37,827 bases of DNA, taken from the NCBI GenBank assembly GCA_903913865.1, contig CAIWMU010000071.1, positions 1 to 37,827 of the forward strand. The letters are read 5' to 3'. A program made the translations under genes and the position numbers. Shown in pieces: positions 1 through 8,384 of this stretch. The stretch's first letter is position 1. Each line of letters begins with the position of its first letter. The DNA comes from an uncultured Verrucomicrobia subdivision 3 bacterium. Lineage in GTDB: Bacteria > Verrucomicrobiota > Verrucomicrobiia > Limisphaerales > UBA8199. The notes under the pieces are model-generated. The model saw only the letters and a list, made by a program, of their open reading frames with translations, was not told the origin of the DNA and did not search any database.

Positions 1-1449
1 GGTGCCGTTCTGGTGCCAAAGTTGTCGGATGGTCGCTCCGTGCAGGTCGATCGCCGGGCTGGAGGTAGCATTCCGGTCGCTCAGTTCTTCCGCCTGAACG
101 GGTTTACCCAGTCCGGTGGCTCTGCCAGCCTGAGCAGCCTGACAAATCTGGACAGCACCGCACGACTGTTTGCAATCGCTGGTGCCGTGGTGGATGTCCC
201 AGAAGTCGGTCAGGCTGTGTGCAGTGCGCCAACGATTTGGCAGGCGGAAGGATCCGGCAGCCGTCTGGTGCTGAACGGTTTAACCAATCTGACTGGCTTC
301 AATTCGGATTGGTTACACCTCAGGGCCTTCAGCGGGGGCCAACTGGTCATGAGTAATCTGGTGAGCATCACTGATGGTTATGTCGAGGTTTATGCCGATG
401 GCGACAACAGCATCGTCGATCTGTCGTCCCTCCATACTTATCAACCCACCAACGGTTATATGAGTCTCCTCGCCTACAACTACGGTGCCGTTCTGGTGCC
501 AAAGTTGTCGGACGGTCTTGCCGTGCAGGTCGATCGCCGGGCTGGAGGTAATATTCCGGTGGCTCAGTTCTTCCGTCTGAACGGATTCACTCAGACCGGC
601 GGCTCTGCCAGCCTGAGTGGCCTGACAAATCTGGACAGCACCAGCCGTTTGATTGCAACCGCAGGAGCAGTAGTAGAGGTCCCCGGGATTAGCCAGGCAA
701 CGTCCAGTGGTCGCACCATGTGGCTGGCCGAGGGCGCAGGCAGTCGGCTGGTGTTGTCTGGCTTGACCAATCTCACGGCCTTAACCTGGGAATGGGTTCA
801 CCTCAGGGCCTTCAGCGGCGGACAGCTGATACTGAGCAACCTCACAAGCATCACTGACGGAAATGTGGAGGCTTATGCGGACGGCGACAACAGCGCCGTG
901 GACTTGTCTGCCCTCCAAACTTATCAACCCACCAATGGCCTCATGAGTCTGCTCGCCGACAACAACGGTGCAGTCCTCGTCCAGAAATTGGCCGACGGGC
1001 GTGCCGTTCAGGTCGACCGCCGTGCCGGAGGCAGCATACCCATAGCACAGTTTTTCCGGTTGAATCAATTCAGCCAGTCGGGCGGCTCTGCCAGCCTCAC
1101 AGGCTTGACCAATCTGGATTCCACGACCCGCTTATATGCAACCTCAGGCGCTGTGGTGGATGTCCCTGCCGTTGGACAGGCAGCATCGCGCATCGACACC
1201 ACGTGGCAGGCCGATGGTGCAGGCAGCCGGGTGATGCTCACGGGCTTGACCAACCTGACATCGTCTTCAGCTGCGTGGCTTCACATCAGGGCCACCAGTG
1301 GCGGCCGACTGGAGCTTGGCAATGTCACCAGCATCACTGATGGCTACGCTGAGGTCATTGCAGACGGAAACAACAGCGTCGTGGATTTGAGCCATCTCTC
1401 CGGCTTTGTGATGCAAAACGGTCAGGGGCGGCTCGATGCCGTTAATGGC
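1..1449 (+). repeat. Three in-frame 483-bp tandem repeats
   Basis: The sequence beginning GGTGCCGTTCTGGTGCC at 1 recurs at 484 and, more diverged, at 967; the third unit ends near 1449. Each unit is exactly 483 bp (161 codons) with no indels. Units 1 and 2 are very similar at DNA level over their first ~100 bp, while unit 3 has more synonymous change. The array probably continues to the left of the window. Confidence 0.9.
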
Positions 1450-1953
1450 GGAGTTATTCTCCTAAACGACGAAGCTTGGCTCCTGGCCAACGTGGCAATC
1501 AACATTCAATCCGGCAACCCGGTCTTGCCACCGGCTTTGATCGCATCCCCCACCCTGACGCTCTACGGCAAAACATGGAACAGCTACTGGATCGAGAAGC
1601 GGGACACTTCGGCAAAGGCCGGTGCGTGGGAATTTGTTGCGCGTGTGCCGCTGACAAATACGTTCCAGGCGTTCGCCCCAACTCCGAAACCCAATACCGC
1701 CTACCGCGTCCGGGAGTTTGTGGCAGACCCGGCCATCCTGGACATCAACCTGATCAACGGCACGGACGTTCAATTGGTGCTCTATGGCCAGCCGCAAATC
1801 AGTTTCGATGTGCAGTCCGCCCAAAACATCGACGTATCCCCAGTCGTCTGGAGTCCTTTGGTTGCGACGGATCCGATGACAAACTCGTTCCGGATCCTTC
1901 CACCTCTAACACCAGCCGGGACAAAGCAATTTTATCGAAGCAGGAAATTGTAG
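1..1953 (+). CDS. Exported tandem-repeat protein, 3' part (5' end outside window)
   Basis: The reading frame is open from the first base and ends in TAG, so the gene is cut by the window edge; the first GTG at 13 lies inside a repeat and is not a real start. About 650 residues are visible. The first 483 codons are three consecutive 161-residue repeats. Each contains shorter sub-repeats rich in LTNL, GGxL and SITDG motifs, a spacing that suggests a parallel beta-solenoid. The last ~165 residues are non-repetitive (YWIEKRD, AYRVREF, FYRSRK near the end) and resemble C-terminal domains of large verrucomicrobial surface or secreted proteins. No catalytic motif is visible. A role in the cell surface, adhesion or extracellular matrix is only an inference. 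Confidence 0.75.
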   Translation, partial: GAVLVPKLSDGRSVQVDRRAGGSIPVAQFFRLNGFTQSGGSASLSSLTNLDSTARLFAIAGAVVDVPEVGQAVCSAPTIWQAEGSGSRLVLNGLTNLTGFNSDWLHLRAFSGGQLVMSNLVSITDGYVEVYADGDNSIVDLSSLHTYQPTNGYMSLLAYNYGAVLVPKLSDGLAVQVDRRAGGNIPVAQFFRLNGFTQTGGSASLSGLTNLDSTSRLIATAGAVVEVPGISQATSSGRTMWLAEGAGSRLVLSGLTNLTALTWEWVHLRAFSGGQLILSNLTSITDGNVEAYADGDNSAVDLSALQTYQPTNGLMSLLADNNGAVLVQKLADGRAVQVDRRAGGSIPIAQFFRLNQFSQSGGSASLTGLTNLDSTTRLYATSGAVVDVPAVGQAASRIDTTWQADGAGSRVMLTGLTNLTSSSAAWLHIRATSGGRLELGNVTSITDGYAEVIADGNNSVVDLSHLSGFVMQNGQGRLDAVNGGVILLNDEAWLLANVAINIQSGNPVLPPALIASPTLTLYGKTWNSYWIEKRDTSAKAGAWEFVARVPLTNTFQAFAPTPKPNTAYRVREFVADPAILDINLINGTDVQLVLYGQPQISFDVQSAQNIDVSPVVWSPLVATDPMTNSFRILPPLTPAGTKQFYRSRKL

Positions 1954-2573
1954 GCGATAGTGCCGCAGAATCTTCACTTGAACATCGTTGGTTTCATCTC
2001 GAATCTAACACCCAAAGCACTCCCGCCGTCACACTGAGATTGCCCGGGGCTGATTCATCTGGGAAGGGGGGTATGGGATTTGACCGAACAATCTTTGACC
2101 TGAAGAAGAGCCAGGACGGGATCCTCACCAGGGACGAACACCAGCTCAACCAGCAGGGTTTCCCCCCCCTCTCAGGGCATCTGGAAGAAGGGGCACAGTC
2201 CAATTGACTGCAGGCACATTGCCCGGGTGGCGATAACCTCGGAAGAGAGCGGCATCATCGGATGCTGGAAGATCATTGCCATCAAACGCTATTCCCAGAA
2301 ACCGAACAAACCGAAGGGGGAGGATTCGGAGGAAACCGGCTATCACATTTCAGGCCTGGCCCGGCAGGAGCGGGATGATGCCGGGATCGGGGCCGTTGTG
2401 TGCGTGCGCTGGTCGGGGGTTGGGTTTGAGCCGCCCCAAAGGCAGGTTCTCAAGCACCACGCCCAATTCCAAATGAATCGGCCCTGCCCGGTCCTCTGAA
2501 AAGCAATTCTCAGATGTTGCCATCTGGGATTCTATCAGGATAATGGGTCAGGAGCATCCCATTTTACCAACTC
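1954..2573. other. 620-bp intergenic region, no convincing gene
   Basis: Short open frames exist on both strands but none has a recognisable protein, a good ribosome binding site or codon patterns like the neighbours. The right end holds the candidate promoter and palindrome of the LysR gene. A G-rich stretch near 2066-2075 and a C-rich stretch near 2160-2170 are present. No clear Rho-independent terminator follows the repeat-protein gene. Confidence 0.5.
2511..2544 (+). promoter_or_regulatory. Candidate lysR promoter with overlapping palindrome
   Basis: A TTGCCA hexamer (2517-2522), a 16-bp spacer and GATAAT (2539-2544) each match the sigma-70 consensus at 5 of 6 positions and lie ~30 bp upstream of the ATG at 2574. 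The 16-bp palindrome CAGATG-TTGC-CATCTG (2511-2526) covers the -35 box. LysR regulators often bind dyads at their own promoters, so autoregulation is plausible, but this is inference from sequence alone. Confidence 0.4.
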
Positions 2574-3452
2574 ATGAACATACATCATCTGGAACTGTTC
2601 TACTATGTCGCACGGCACGGAGGCATCACCGAGGCGGTGAGGAATATCCCGTATGGAATTCAGCAACCGGCGGTCAGCGGTCAGGTCGCGCAGTTGGAGG
2701 AATACCTGGGAGTGGTGCTGTTCCAAAGACGTCCTTTCACACTGACACCTTCCGGTGAGAAGCTCTATAATTACATATGTCCCTTCTTCTCCAATTTGGA
2801 TGGTATCAGCGCCGAACTCCAGCGCGGGAAGGCACGACAGATCCGGATAGGAGCATCAACAGTCGTGTTGCGGGATCATCTGCCCGAGCTGTTTAAGCGG
2901 GTTAGGGCAAAATTTCCGAACTTGAAGATGACTCTCCGGGAGGGGTATCAGGCGGAACTGGAACAACTCCTCCTCAAGGAGGAGATTGATCTGGCGGTGA
3001 CCCTCATCGAAGAGAAATCCCCCGCAGGCATACACTCCCTGCCAATGATAAAACTCCCAATTGCGTTGCTGGTGGAAGTCGAAAGCCCGATCAAGGACTT
3101 GAAGAGCCTCTGGAGCCAGGGACGCATCCTGACCCCCCTGATCTGCCTCCCCGAGGTCGAAGCCATCTGCAGACAGTTCCAAAGGGGGTTGGTGCGGCTC
3201 GGGGTGGATTGGTTTCCGAGCATCGAAACCAGTTCCATCGACCTTGTGCAAACCTACGTGGCAAGCGGGCTCGGCATCGGACTGACCGTTCTGGTTCCCG
3301 GAGCATCCCTGAGCAAAAGTGTTCGTGCCATTCCCCTACCCGAAAAGGAGTTTGGTTCAGTCAGTGTGGGAGCCATGTGGCGGGGGAAAATCTCAGTCCT
3401 GTTGCAGGCCTTCGTTGACGAGTTGCAGCTGGGCGCCAAACGGTTGCAGTAG
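2574..3452 (+). CDS. LysR-family transcriptional regulator
   Basis: This 292-aa cytoplasmic DNA-binding protein has the normal LysR length. Residues ~1-60 form the winged helix-turn-helix (LELFYYVARHGGITEAV, then QQPAVSGQVAQLEEYLGVVLFQR, then LTPSGEKL). Residues ~90-285 form the substrate-binding-like effector domain (IRIGAS, LREGYQAELEQLL, IDLAVTL, YVASGLGIGLTVL). The ATG at 2574 has no strong Shine-Dalgarno; the nearest GGAG is ~20 nt upstream. It stands alone between the repeat-protein gene and the pil cluster, facing the same way. Neither its ligand nor its target genes can be read from the sequence. There is no divergent partner gene, which is atypical for LysR regulators. Confidence 0.92.
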   Translation: MNIHHLELFYYVARHGGITEAVRNIPYGIQQPAVSGQVAQLEEYLGVVLFQRRPFTLTPSGEKLYNYICPFFSNLDGISAELQRGKARQIRIGASTVVLRDHLPELFKRVRAKFPNLKMTLREGYQAELEQLLLKEEIDLAVTLIEEKSPAGIHSLPMIKLPIALLVEVESPIKDLKSLWSQGRILTPLICLPEVEAICRQFQRGLVRLGVDWFPSIETSSIDLVQTYVASGLGIGLTVLVPGASLSKSVRAIPLPEKEFGSVSVGAMWRGKISVLLQAFVDELQLGAKRLQ

Positions 3453-3524
3453 GATGCTCCGGCTCGGAGTGTCAACCTTCCATGCCAACAGTTGCCCAGC
3501 CTTGAGACACCCGGAGCCTGGGGA

Positions 3525-3557
3525 TTGACCTCGCCGCCTCTCCCTCACCGGTATAAT
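3525..3557 (+). promoter_or_regulatory. Candidate pil operon promoter
   Basis: There is a perfect TATAAT at 3552-3557. The best upstream -35-like hexamer is TTGACC (3525-3530), but the spacer is 21 bp, longer than optimal, so the -10 may depend on another factor. If used, the pilM transcript would carry a ~235-nt leader containing the direct repeats. Confidence 0.3.
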
Positions 3558-3691
3558 AAAAAATCCGACAATCAATCGGCCCTTCTCCACCCCTTCAGGA
3601 GAGAAAAACCGGGGCTTTTTTTACAGGAAATCGGGCAACGAATGAATTTTGGCCCGGACCCTGCTTTCAACCATTGTGCTTGGTCGCAAAA

Positions 3692-3801
3692 CGGCGAACA
3701 AGCCGTCTTGAACCAAGCAAAATAACATGCTATCTTTTTCAAAACTGAACCTACGTTTGCACGCGGCGAACAAGCCGTCTTGAACCAAGCAGAATAACAT
3801 G
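3692..3801 (+). repeat. Two-copy 38-bp direct repeat ending at ATG codons
   Basis: Copy 1 (3692-3729) and copy 2 (3764-3801) differ at a single base and are offset by 72 bp. Each contains the small dyad CGGC-GAACAA-GCCG and ends in an ATG. The ATG of copy 2 is the pilM start (3799), and that of copy 1 (3727) opens the 18-codon leader ORF. Copy 1 has extra outer pairing (GCTTGGT 3678-3684 with ACCAAGC 3712-3718) that copy 2 lacks. Confidence 0.9.
3727..3783 (+). CDS. Possible 18-aa leader peptide upstream of pilM
   Basis: The ORF starts at the ATG of the first direct-repeat copy, encodes MLSFSKLNLRLHAANKPS and stops with TGA at 3781-3783, 15 nt before the pilM ATG. The start context (AAGCAAAATAAC before ATG) is almost identical to that of pilM, so if pilM is translated this could be too. 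It may be a translated leader or simply the remnant of a duplicated pilM start. There is no homology evidence. Confidence 0.3.
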   Translation: MLSFSKLNLRLHAANKPS

Positions 3802-4866
3802 GCCTTGCCATTCATAAGTCGCTCGACGAAGAGAGACCAGTTGATTTCGATCGATTTGGGTGCGCGAACCACGAAAGCGGTTTGTCTGCAGCGCAAACCT
3901 GAGGGGTATGTGCTGTTGGGCTACGCAATCATGGATGCGCCTATTTACGAGAAAAGCCTCTCGGTGGAGCTTCTGGCGGATCATCTCAAAAGTGTCTGGC
4001 AAGCGCTGAACACAAAGACCAAATACGTCATTTTGTCCCTCAGCCTCGCGGATTCAGTGGTGCGGCACGCGGAGTTGCCGCAGGTGCCGGTCAGCGACAT
4101 GAGGCAGATCGTCAAAAACAACCCAAAAAACTATCTTCAACAGGAACTCCCCGGACACGTCTTTGACTGCTGTGTGATTCCGCAACGACCGGGCGCCAAA
4201 CCCGCAGAAAAGCCCAAACCAGGTATGCCGGTTAAGGATCGCGTCCTAGTAGCCGGGGCGAAAAAACAGACGGTGGATGACGTCTATGCCTCAATCAAGG
4301 CAGCCGGATTGATCCCTGAAGCGATAGCCCCCGGCCTGCTTGGGCCGGTCAATGCTTTCGAGCTCAGTCTTCCCGCAACATTCACAACTGAGGTCGTTGC
4401 TCTTGTCGACATTGGTTTCAAGAGCACCAGCATCTGCATCCTGCAGGAGGGCGAACTGGCCCTCAGTCGTGTCGTCGGAATTGGCGGGGACAAACTGACC
4501 TTGGGCCTCTCCGAATCCCTGGGGGTCAGCTACGCTGAAGCCGAGGGAATCAAGGTCGGAATGCCAACAGATGTGCAGACGAATCTGGAAGGGTTGGTCC
4601 TCCCACTTGGACGGGAATTGCGCGCATCCATAGATTTCTTCGAACATCAGCAGGATAAGGCCATCACCAAGGTCTACATCTCGGGAGCAACATCCCGCTC
4701 GGATGTCATAGTCCAGATGTTGCAGGCCGAACTGATGGTGGAATGTAAACCCTGGAACCCCCTGGTTTCACTGCAATTCGCCCTGCCCCCGGAGCAGGTC
4801 GGTGATATTGAGAATGTCTCCACACAACTGACTGTCGCGATCGGAGCCGCCGCAGCCCTGCTTTGA
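3799..4866 (+). CDS. pilM: Type IV pilus assembly protein PilM
   Basis: This 355-aa protein is an actin-like (FtsA/MreB fold) cytoplasmic ATP-binding protein that binds the N-terminus of PilN and links the pilus motor side to the inner-membrane alignment complex. The N-terminal phosphate-binding signature is present (LISIDLGARTTKAVCLQ, residues ~14-30). A second acidic/phosphate segment (VALVDIGFKSTSICIL, ~residue 200) and a late ISGATSRSD segment also fit the family. Length is typical. The ATG at 3799 gives the canonical N-terminus; no Shine-Dalgarno is obvious, and the start lies in the 38-bp repeat. It is the first gene of pilMNO(P)Q, with a 3-nt gap to pilN. Confidence 0.93.
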   Translation: MALPFISRSTKRDQLISIDLGARTTKAVCLQRKPEGYVLLGYAIMDAPIYEKSLSVELLADHLKSVWQALNTKTKYVILSLSLADSVVRHAELPQVPVSDMRQIVKNNPKNYLQQELPGHVFDCCVIPQRPGAKPAEKPKPGMPVKDRVLVAGAKKQTVDDVYASIKAAGLIPEAIAPGLLGPVNAFELSLPATFTTEVVALVDIGFKSTSICILQEGELALSRVVGIGGDKLTLGLSESLGVSYAEAEGIKVGMPTDVQTNLEGLVLPLGRELRASIDFFEHQQDKAITKVYISGATSRSDVIVQMLQAELMVECKPWNPLVSLQFALPPEQVGDIENVSTQLTVAIGAAAALL

Positions 4867-4869
4867 CTT

Positions 4870-5541
4870 ATGCCTATTCAACTAAATCTATTGGCTGAAA
4901 CCCAGGCATTGGAGGATCTCCGCCGACGGGACCCCGTGAAGCGAACCATCTGGCTTGGAGTGATGCTGGTTCTCCTCTTACTGGCATGGAGCAGTTCCCT
5001 GCAACTCAAGGCAATGATAGCTCGCGGAGAACTCAGCCGATTGGAGGCCCGATTGCACAATCAAACCAACTCCTATGGGCAGGTGCTTGAGGCCCAAAAG
5101 CGGCTCCGGGATGCAAACCTCCGGCTTGAGTCACTCCAGAGACTTTCAACGAACCGATTGCTCTACGGGAACATGCTCAATGCGATCCAACATTCCACAG
5201 TGGATGCGATCCAGCTAATACGACTCAAAACGGATCAGACATACATTCTAAACGACGAGATCAAACCCAAGACGAACGCAAACAACCACATTGTGCCCGG
5301 AAAACCGGCAACGATCACCGAACGGATCGTGATCACTCTGGACGCAAAAGACACCGCCACCAGCCCGGGAGACCAGATCCCGACCTTCAGACGAGCAATA
5401 AGTGAAAACCCTTATTTCATAGTGATGTTGGGCAAAACCAACGACGTTCGCCTGACCAGCCTTTCCCCCCCATCGGTCAGAGATTCAAAACCTTCTGTCC
5501 TGTTCACCCTCGAATGCCGTTTGCCGGAGGTTACCCGATGA
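4870..5541 (+). CDS. pilN: Type IV pilus alignment protein PilN
   Basis: This 223-aa protein is a bitopic inner-membrane component of the alignment subcomplex. It begins with a short cytoplasmic tail holding the family's LNLL motif (residues 4-7), the segment that docks onto PilM. One transmembrane helix follows at ~28-47 (WLGVMLVLLLLAWSSSLQL), then a coiled coil (~50-95) and a small periplasmic ferredoxin-like domain. Gene order and topology make the assignment secure even though PilN sequences are poorly conserved. Its stop overlaps the start of pilO (ATGA), implying translational coupling. Confidence 0.88.
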   Translation: MPIQLNLLAETQALEDLRRRDPVKRTIWLGVMLVLLLLAWSSSLQLKAMIARGELSRLEARLHNQTNSYGQVLEAQKRLRDANLRLESLQRLSTNRLLYGNMLNAIQHSTVDAIQLIRLKTDQTYILNDEIKPKTNANNHIVPGKPATITERIVITLDAKDTATSPGDQIPTFRRAISENPYFIVMLGKTNDVRLTSLSPPSVRDSKPSVLFTLECRLPEVTR

Positions 5542-6116
5542 AAGGACTGACAAAACAGAAGAAACAGCAACTGCTTCTCGTGGGCCTAATCACTGCCGCC
5601 GCACTGGCTGCGGTATGGCTCAGTCTGATCAGCACCCAGCAAAACACTCTGAGTGAAATTGCGGTCAAGAAGGCCGAAGCCTCGAAGAAGCTCGAGGCGA
5701 TGGGATTCGAGATACAAAAGGCGGATGTAGTGGAGAGTCGACTCACCGAAACCTCCCAAAAACTCGGCAAATTGGAGGAGGGCATGGCCTCGGGTGATCT
5801 CTACTCCTGGACGATCAACACGCTGAGACAGTTCAAGCTGCCTTACAAGCTGGACATCCCCCACTTTTCCCAGATCGACGGTCCGAAGGACTATAACCAG
5901 ATGCTGAACTTCCCATACAAGCAGGCATCGATCTCTGTGGGCGGTAGTGCGGAGTTTTTGGAATTCGGACGGTTTGTCGCCGACTTTGAAAACCAATTCC
6001 CACACATGCGAATTCTGAACCTCACCCTCGAGCATGATGCTGGAACCAGCAGCGAGGGCGAGAAACTGAACTTCAAGATGGACATCCTCACACTGGTAAA
6101 ACCGTCCGGATCCTGA
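5538..6116 (+). CDS. pilO: Type IV pilus alignment protein PilO
   Basis: This 192-aa bitopic membrane protein is expected to heterodimerise with PilN in the periplasm. It has a short basic cytoplasmic N-terminus (MKGLTKQKKQQ), one transmembrane helix (~12-32), a coiled coil (~35-85) and a C-terminal periplasmic domain. I chose the ATG at 5538: it overlaps the pilN stop as ATGA and has a CGGAGG Shine-Dalgarno 7 nt upstream. An in-frame ATG at 5514 would remove that spacing and add eight residues inside pilN. The family call rests on position, size and topology more than on sequence motifs. Confidence 0.85.
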   Translation: MKGLTKQKKQQLLLVGLITAAALAAVWLSLISTQQNTLSEIAVKKAEASKKLEAMGFEIQKADVVESRLTETSQKLGKLEEGMASGDLYSWTINTLRQFKLPYKLDIPHFSQIDGPKDYNQMLNFPYKQASISVGGSAEFLEFGRFVADFENQFPHMRILNLTLEHDAGTSSEGEKLNFKMDILTLVKPSGS

Positions 6117-6127
6117 GGAACCCAACG

Positions 6128-6592
6128 ATGAAATTGATGCGACCAAGATACGTGCTTCTGCTGGTGGGATCTTTGGGCTTCAGCCTTGCCGCCTTAGCCC
6201 AGACCCCTGCACGGACCAAACCCCCTGCCCCATCCACCAACACCCCGCCTGCGTTGGTTGCACCGGTGGAGATACCCAAATCGGTGTTTACTGCTCCGAA
6301 GTCGCCGAAGGAAGGGCGCAATCCGTTCTTTCCAGATTCACGTCAGGTGACGGAACAGGTGAAATCAACTCCTGCACAGGCCCCGGTGCTTCTCGTTTTG
6401 AATGGCATTTCAAGTCCCCCCAAAGCCACAGCCATGATCAACGGCAGCACCTTCGAGGTGGGCGAGCAGAGTAGCGTCCGTCTGGCGGATGGGCGCAAAA
6501 TCAGCATCAAGTGCATCGAGATCCGCGAGTCTTCGGTTGTGGTCACAATAGGCTCGGAACAGCGTGAACTCAAACTGAGGCCCGGCCTCTAG
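6128..6592 (+). CDS. PilP-like periplasmic pilus protein
   Basis: This 154-aa protein has a signal peptide (residues 1-~25, LLLVGSLGFSLAALAQ), a proline-rich linker (~26-60), then a RNPFFPDS motif (~64-71) of the type found in PilP and GspC linkers. A small beta-rich C-terminal domain follows (VLNGIS, AMINGSTFEVGEQ, REL at the end), like the PilP homology region that binds secretin N domains. PilP is usually a lipoprotein, but no lipobox cysteine is visible here. GAGGA lies 9 nt before the ATG. It sits between pilO and pilQ, where PilP is expected. Confidence 0.72.
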   Translation: MKLMRPRYVLLLVGSLGFSLAALAQTPARTKPPAPSTNTPPALVAPVEIPKSVFTAPKSPKEGRNPFFPDSRQVTEQVKSTPAQAPVLLVLNGISSPPKATAMINGSTFEVGEQSSVRLADGRKISIKCIEIRESSVVVTIGSEQRELKLRPGL

Positions 6593-6814
6593 TGTTGAGC
6601 CTGCCCACCCGACTGGTGACCAATACCATGATCTCTCCCAAGCGCCTCGTTTCGCCCCATCCAAATCTGGCTCCAGTTGTCACTTTCAGGCCAATACCTG
6701 TCCTGTTTCTCGGCATTCGAACGCCCAATCCCCCCATGAAAGAACTTGGCATCGCGATTGCTGTTGAAAGTGTGATTGCCTCCACCCACTAGAGTGGTCC
6801 GTATCAAAGCCAAC

Positions 6815-8371
6815 ATGATTATGAAGAGCAAACTATACCTACTCGCTGCCACATGGCTGGTGTTTTCCGATGCCCAAACTCAGGCAGGGGACACAAACTC
6901 CACAGCTTCGGCAACGCTCGCGGCTGAAGAGGCCCAATTTGCCCCGGGGACGATCATTCCCCTCATCCTGATGGATGAAATTCCGCTGACAGATGCGATC
7001 CGGAACCTGACCCGGCAGGCTTCACTGAACTTCATCCTCGACCCCAAAGTCCAGTTCGGACAACCCGGTCCGGATGGCAAGCCGATGCCCCAACCCAGTG
7101 TGACCCTTCGCTGGAACAACGTGACAGCCCAGCAGGCTCTTCAATCCCTGCTTGCAGCATACGGTCTCCAGATCGTCGAGGATCCCAACAACAAGATCGC
7201 CCGCATCACCACGAAGGATCCCACTGCCTTGCCGCCCCTTAAATCCAAAATAATTCAACTGGAATACGCAAGCCCCACCAACGTCCTGCAAAGTCTCCAG
7301 ACACTGTTTCAGGACAAGCGCAGCAAAGTGGTGGCTGACATACGGACAAGCCAGTTGGTTGTGCTGGCTACCGAACAGGAACTTCTCTCCGTGGATGAAC
7401 TCATCCACCGTTTGGACACCGCTACCAAACAGGTTCTCATCGAGGCACGGCTCATTGAAACATCGATGAATCCGAGCACAAAGAAGGGCATCGACTGGTC
7501 AGGCACGCTGAATGAGCAAAACCTCTCGTTTGGAAACAACGCCAGTAAATCTTCAAGTGCAAGCAGCGGCACTGACGGTATCCTGGCAGGATCCGGTCTT
7601 CCCAAAATGCTGTTCGACACTTCCAAAGGGTTCAATCCCTCAACCGCCTTCCTGAATGCTGACGGGGTCAATGCAGCACTGTCCTTCCTGAACAAGAATG
7701 CTGAGGCGAAGGTTCTTTCGACTCCACGCGCAGTCACTCTGGATAACGAAACGGCTTCCATCTCGGTCACCCGTGCCTCACCAATCTTCAAGAATACCGC
7801 TGGCACGCAGGGATCCCCCGGCGGGTCTGAAGTCACCTACACAAATCTGGGAGTCATCCTGAGTGTAACGCCGCGTATTGCCGCGAATAATCAGGTCAAT
7901 CTGCGGGTTGTGCCGGAAGTCTCACGAGTTTTCGAAACCGTCTCCAAGAAGGTGAATGACCTCCTCAGTCAGGCAGACACCTATGACATTCGAAAGATCG
8001 AGACACATGTCATGATCCCCAGCGGAAACACTCTGGTGCTCGGAGGCTTGGTTCAAGACGACATTCGACAGAACAATACCAAAGTTCCGCTTCTTGGTGA
8101 CATCCCAGGCCTTGGCCGCGCCTTCCGCACAGACTCCAAGAGTCGCCAAAAATCCAACCTGATTATTTTCATTACCCCGACCATCATCGAGGAGACAGAT
8201 TTTCAGCCCACAGAAACAAAGTTCCTGAAAAGCGCCCCGCCGTTGAAGGACGGAGTGGAGGAGGATTGGTCATCATGGGATTCCGGTAAACCCAAGGAAT
8301 GGAAAAAAGCGAAAACCCCGAGCGCTGCGGGTGAGGAGGACCCCAAATTCGCTCCGGTTCCCGCTCACTGA
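6815..8371 (+). CDS. pilQ: Type IV pilus secretin PilQ
   Basis: This 518-aa outer-membrane secretin would form the multimeric gate for the pilus. I chose the ATG at 6815 (or 6821), which gives a signal peptide (MKSKLYLLAATWLVFSDAQTQA); the frame opens earlier at a TTG (6776) but that extension is not signal-like. A short secretin/N0-type domain (IPLTDAIRNLTRQASLNFIL) is followed by N1-type domains (KIIQLEYASPTNVLQSLQTLF, TKQVLIEARLIETSM). The C-terminal secretin core contains the signature VPLLGDIPGLGRAFR and ends LIIFITPTII. The protein is shorter than many PilQ proteins and lacks AMIN domains. A 222-nt gap separates it from the pilP-like gene. Confidence 0.93.
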   Translation: MIMKSKLYLLAATWLVFSDAQTQAGDTNSTASATLAAEEAQFAPGTIIPLILMDEIPLTDAIRNLTRQASLNFILDPKVQFGQPGPDGKPMPQPSVTLRWNNVTAQQALQSLLAAYGLQIVEDPNNKIARITTKDPTALPPLKSKIIQLEYASPTNVLQSLQTLFQDKRSKVVADIRTSQLVVLATEQELLSVDELIHRLDTATKQVLIEARLIETSMNPSTKKGIDWSGTLNEQNLSFGNNASKSSSASSGTDGILAGSGLPKMLFDTSKGFNPSTAFLNADGVNAALSFLNKNAEAKVLSTPRAVTLDNETASISVTRASPIFKNTAGTQGSPGGSEVTYTNLGVILSVTPRIAANNQVNLRVVPEVSRVFETVSKKVNDLLSQADTYDIRKIETHVMIPSGNTLVLGGLVQDDIRQNNTKVPLLGDIPGLGRAFRTDSKSRQKSNLIIFITPTIIEETDFQPTETKFLKSAPPLKDGVEEDWSSWDSGKPKEWKKAKTPSAAGEEDPKFAPVPAH

Positions 8372-8384
8372 TTGGTTGGACCTA

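Larger units (their letters stand above)
3453..3798. other. pilM upstream leader region (346 bp)
   Basis: The region contains an imperfect inverted repeat just after lysR (GCTCCGG 3456-3462 with CCGGAGC 3511-3517, helped by GTGTC/GACAC). It also holds a TATAAT element at 3552, a GGGGC plus T-tract near 3611-3622 that could act as a weak terminator, a two-copy 38-bp direct repeat, and an 18-codon leader ORF. It is unusually structured for an intergenic gap here. Confidence 0.55.

Noticed and set aside
2089-2150. EF-hand-like stretch (KKSQDGILTRDE) in a plus-strand frame after the repeat gene
   Set aside because: Positions 1 and 3 of the calcium loop are not acidic, there is no second hand, and the frame is antisense or alternative-frame sequence of the repeat gene further upstream.
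2227-2499. 90-codon plus-strand open frame upstream of lysR
   Set aside because: No recognisable family, no ribosome binding site, and composition unlike neighbouring genes; it overlaps other short frames equally unconvincing.
6589-6852. 87-codon minus-strand frame in the gap before pilQ
   Set aside because: Overlaps the start of pilQ antisense, has no family match, and most of it lies in a 222-nt gap without supporting signals.
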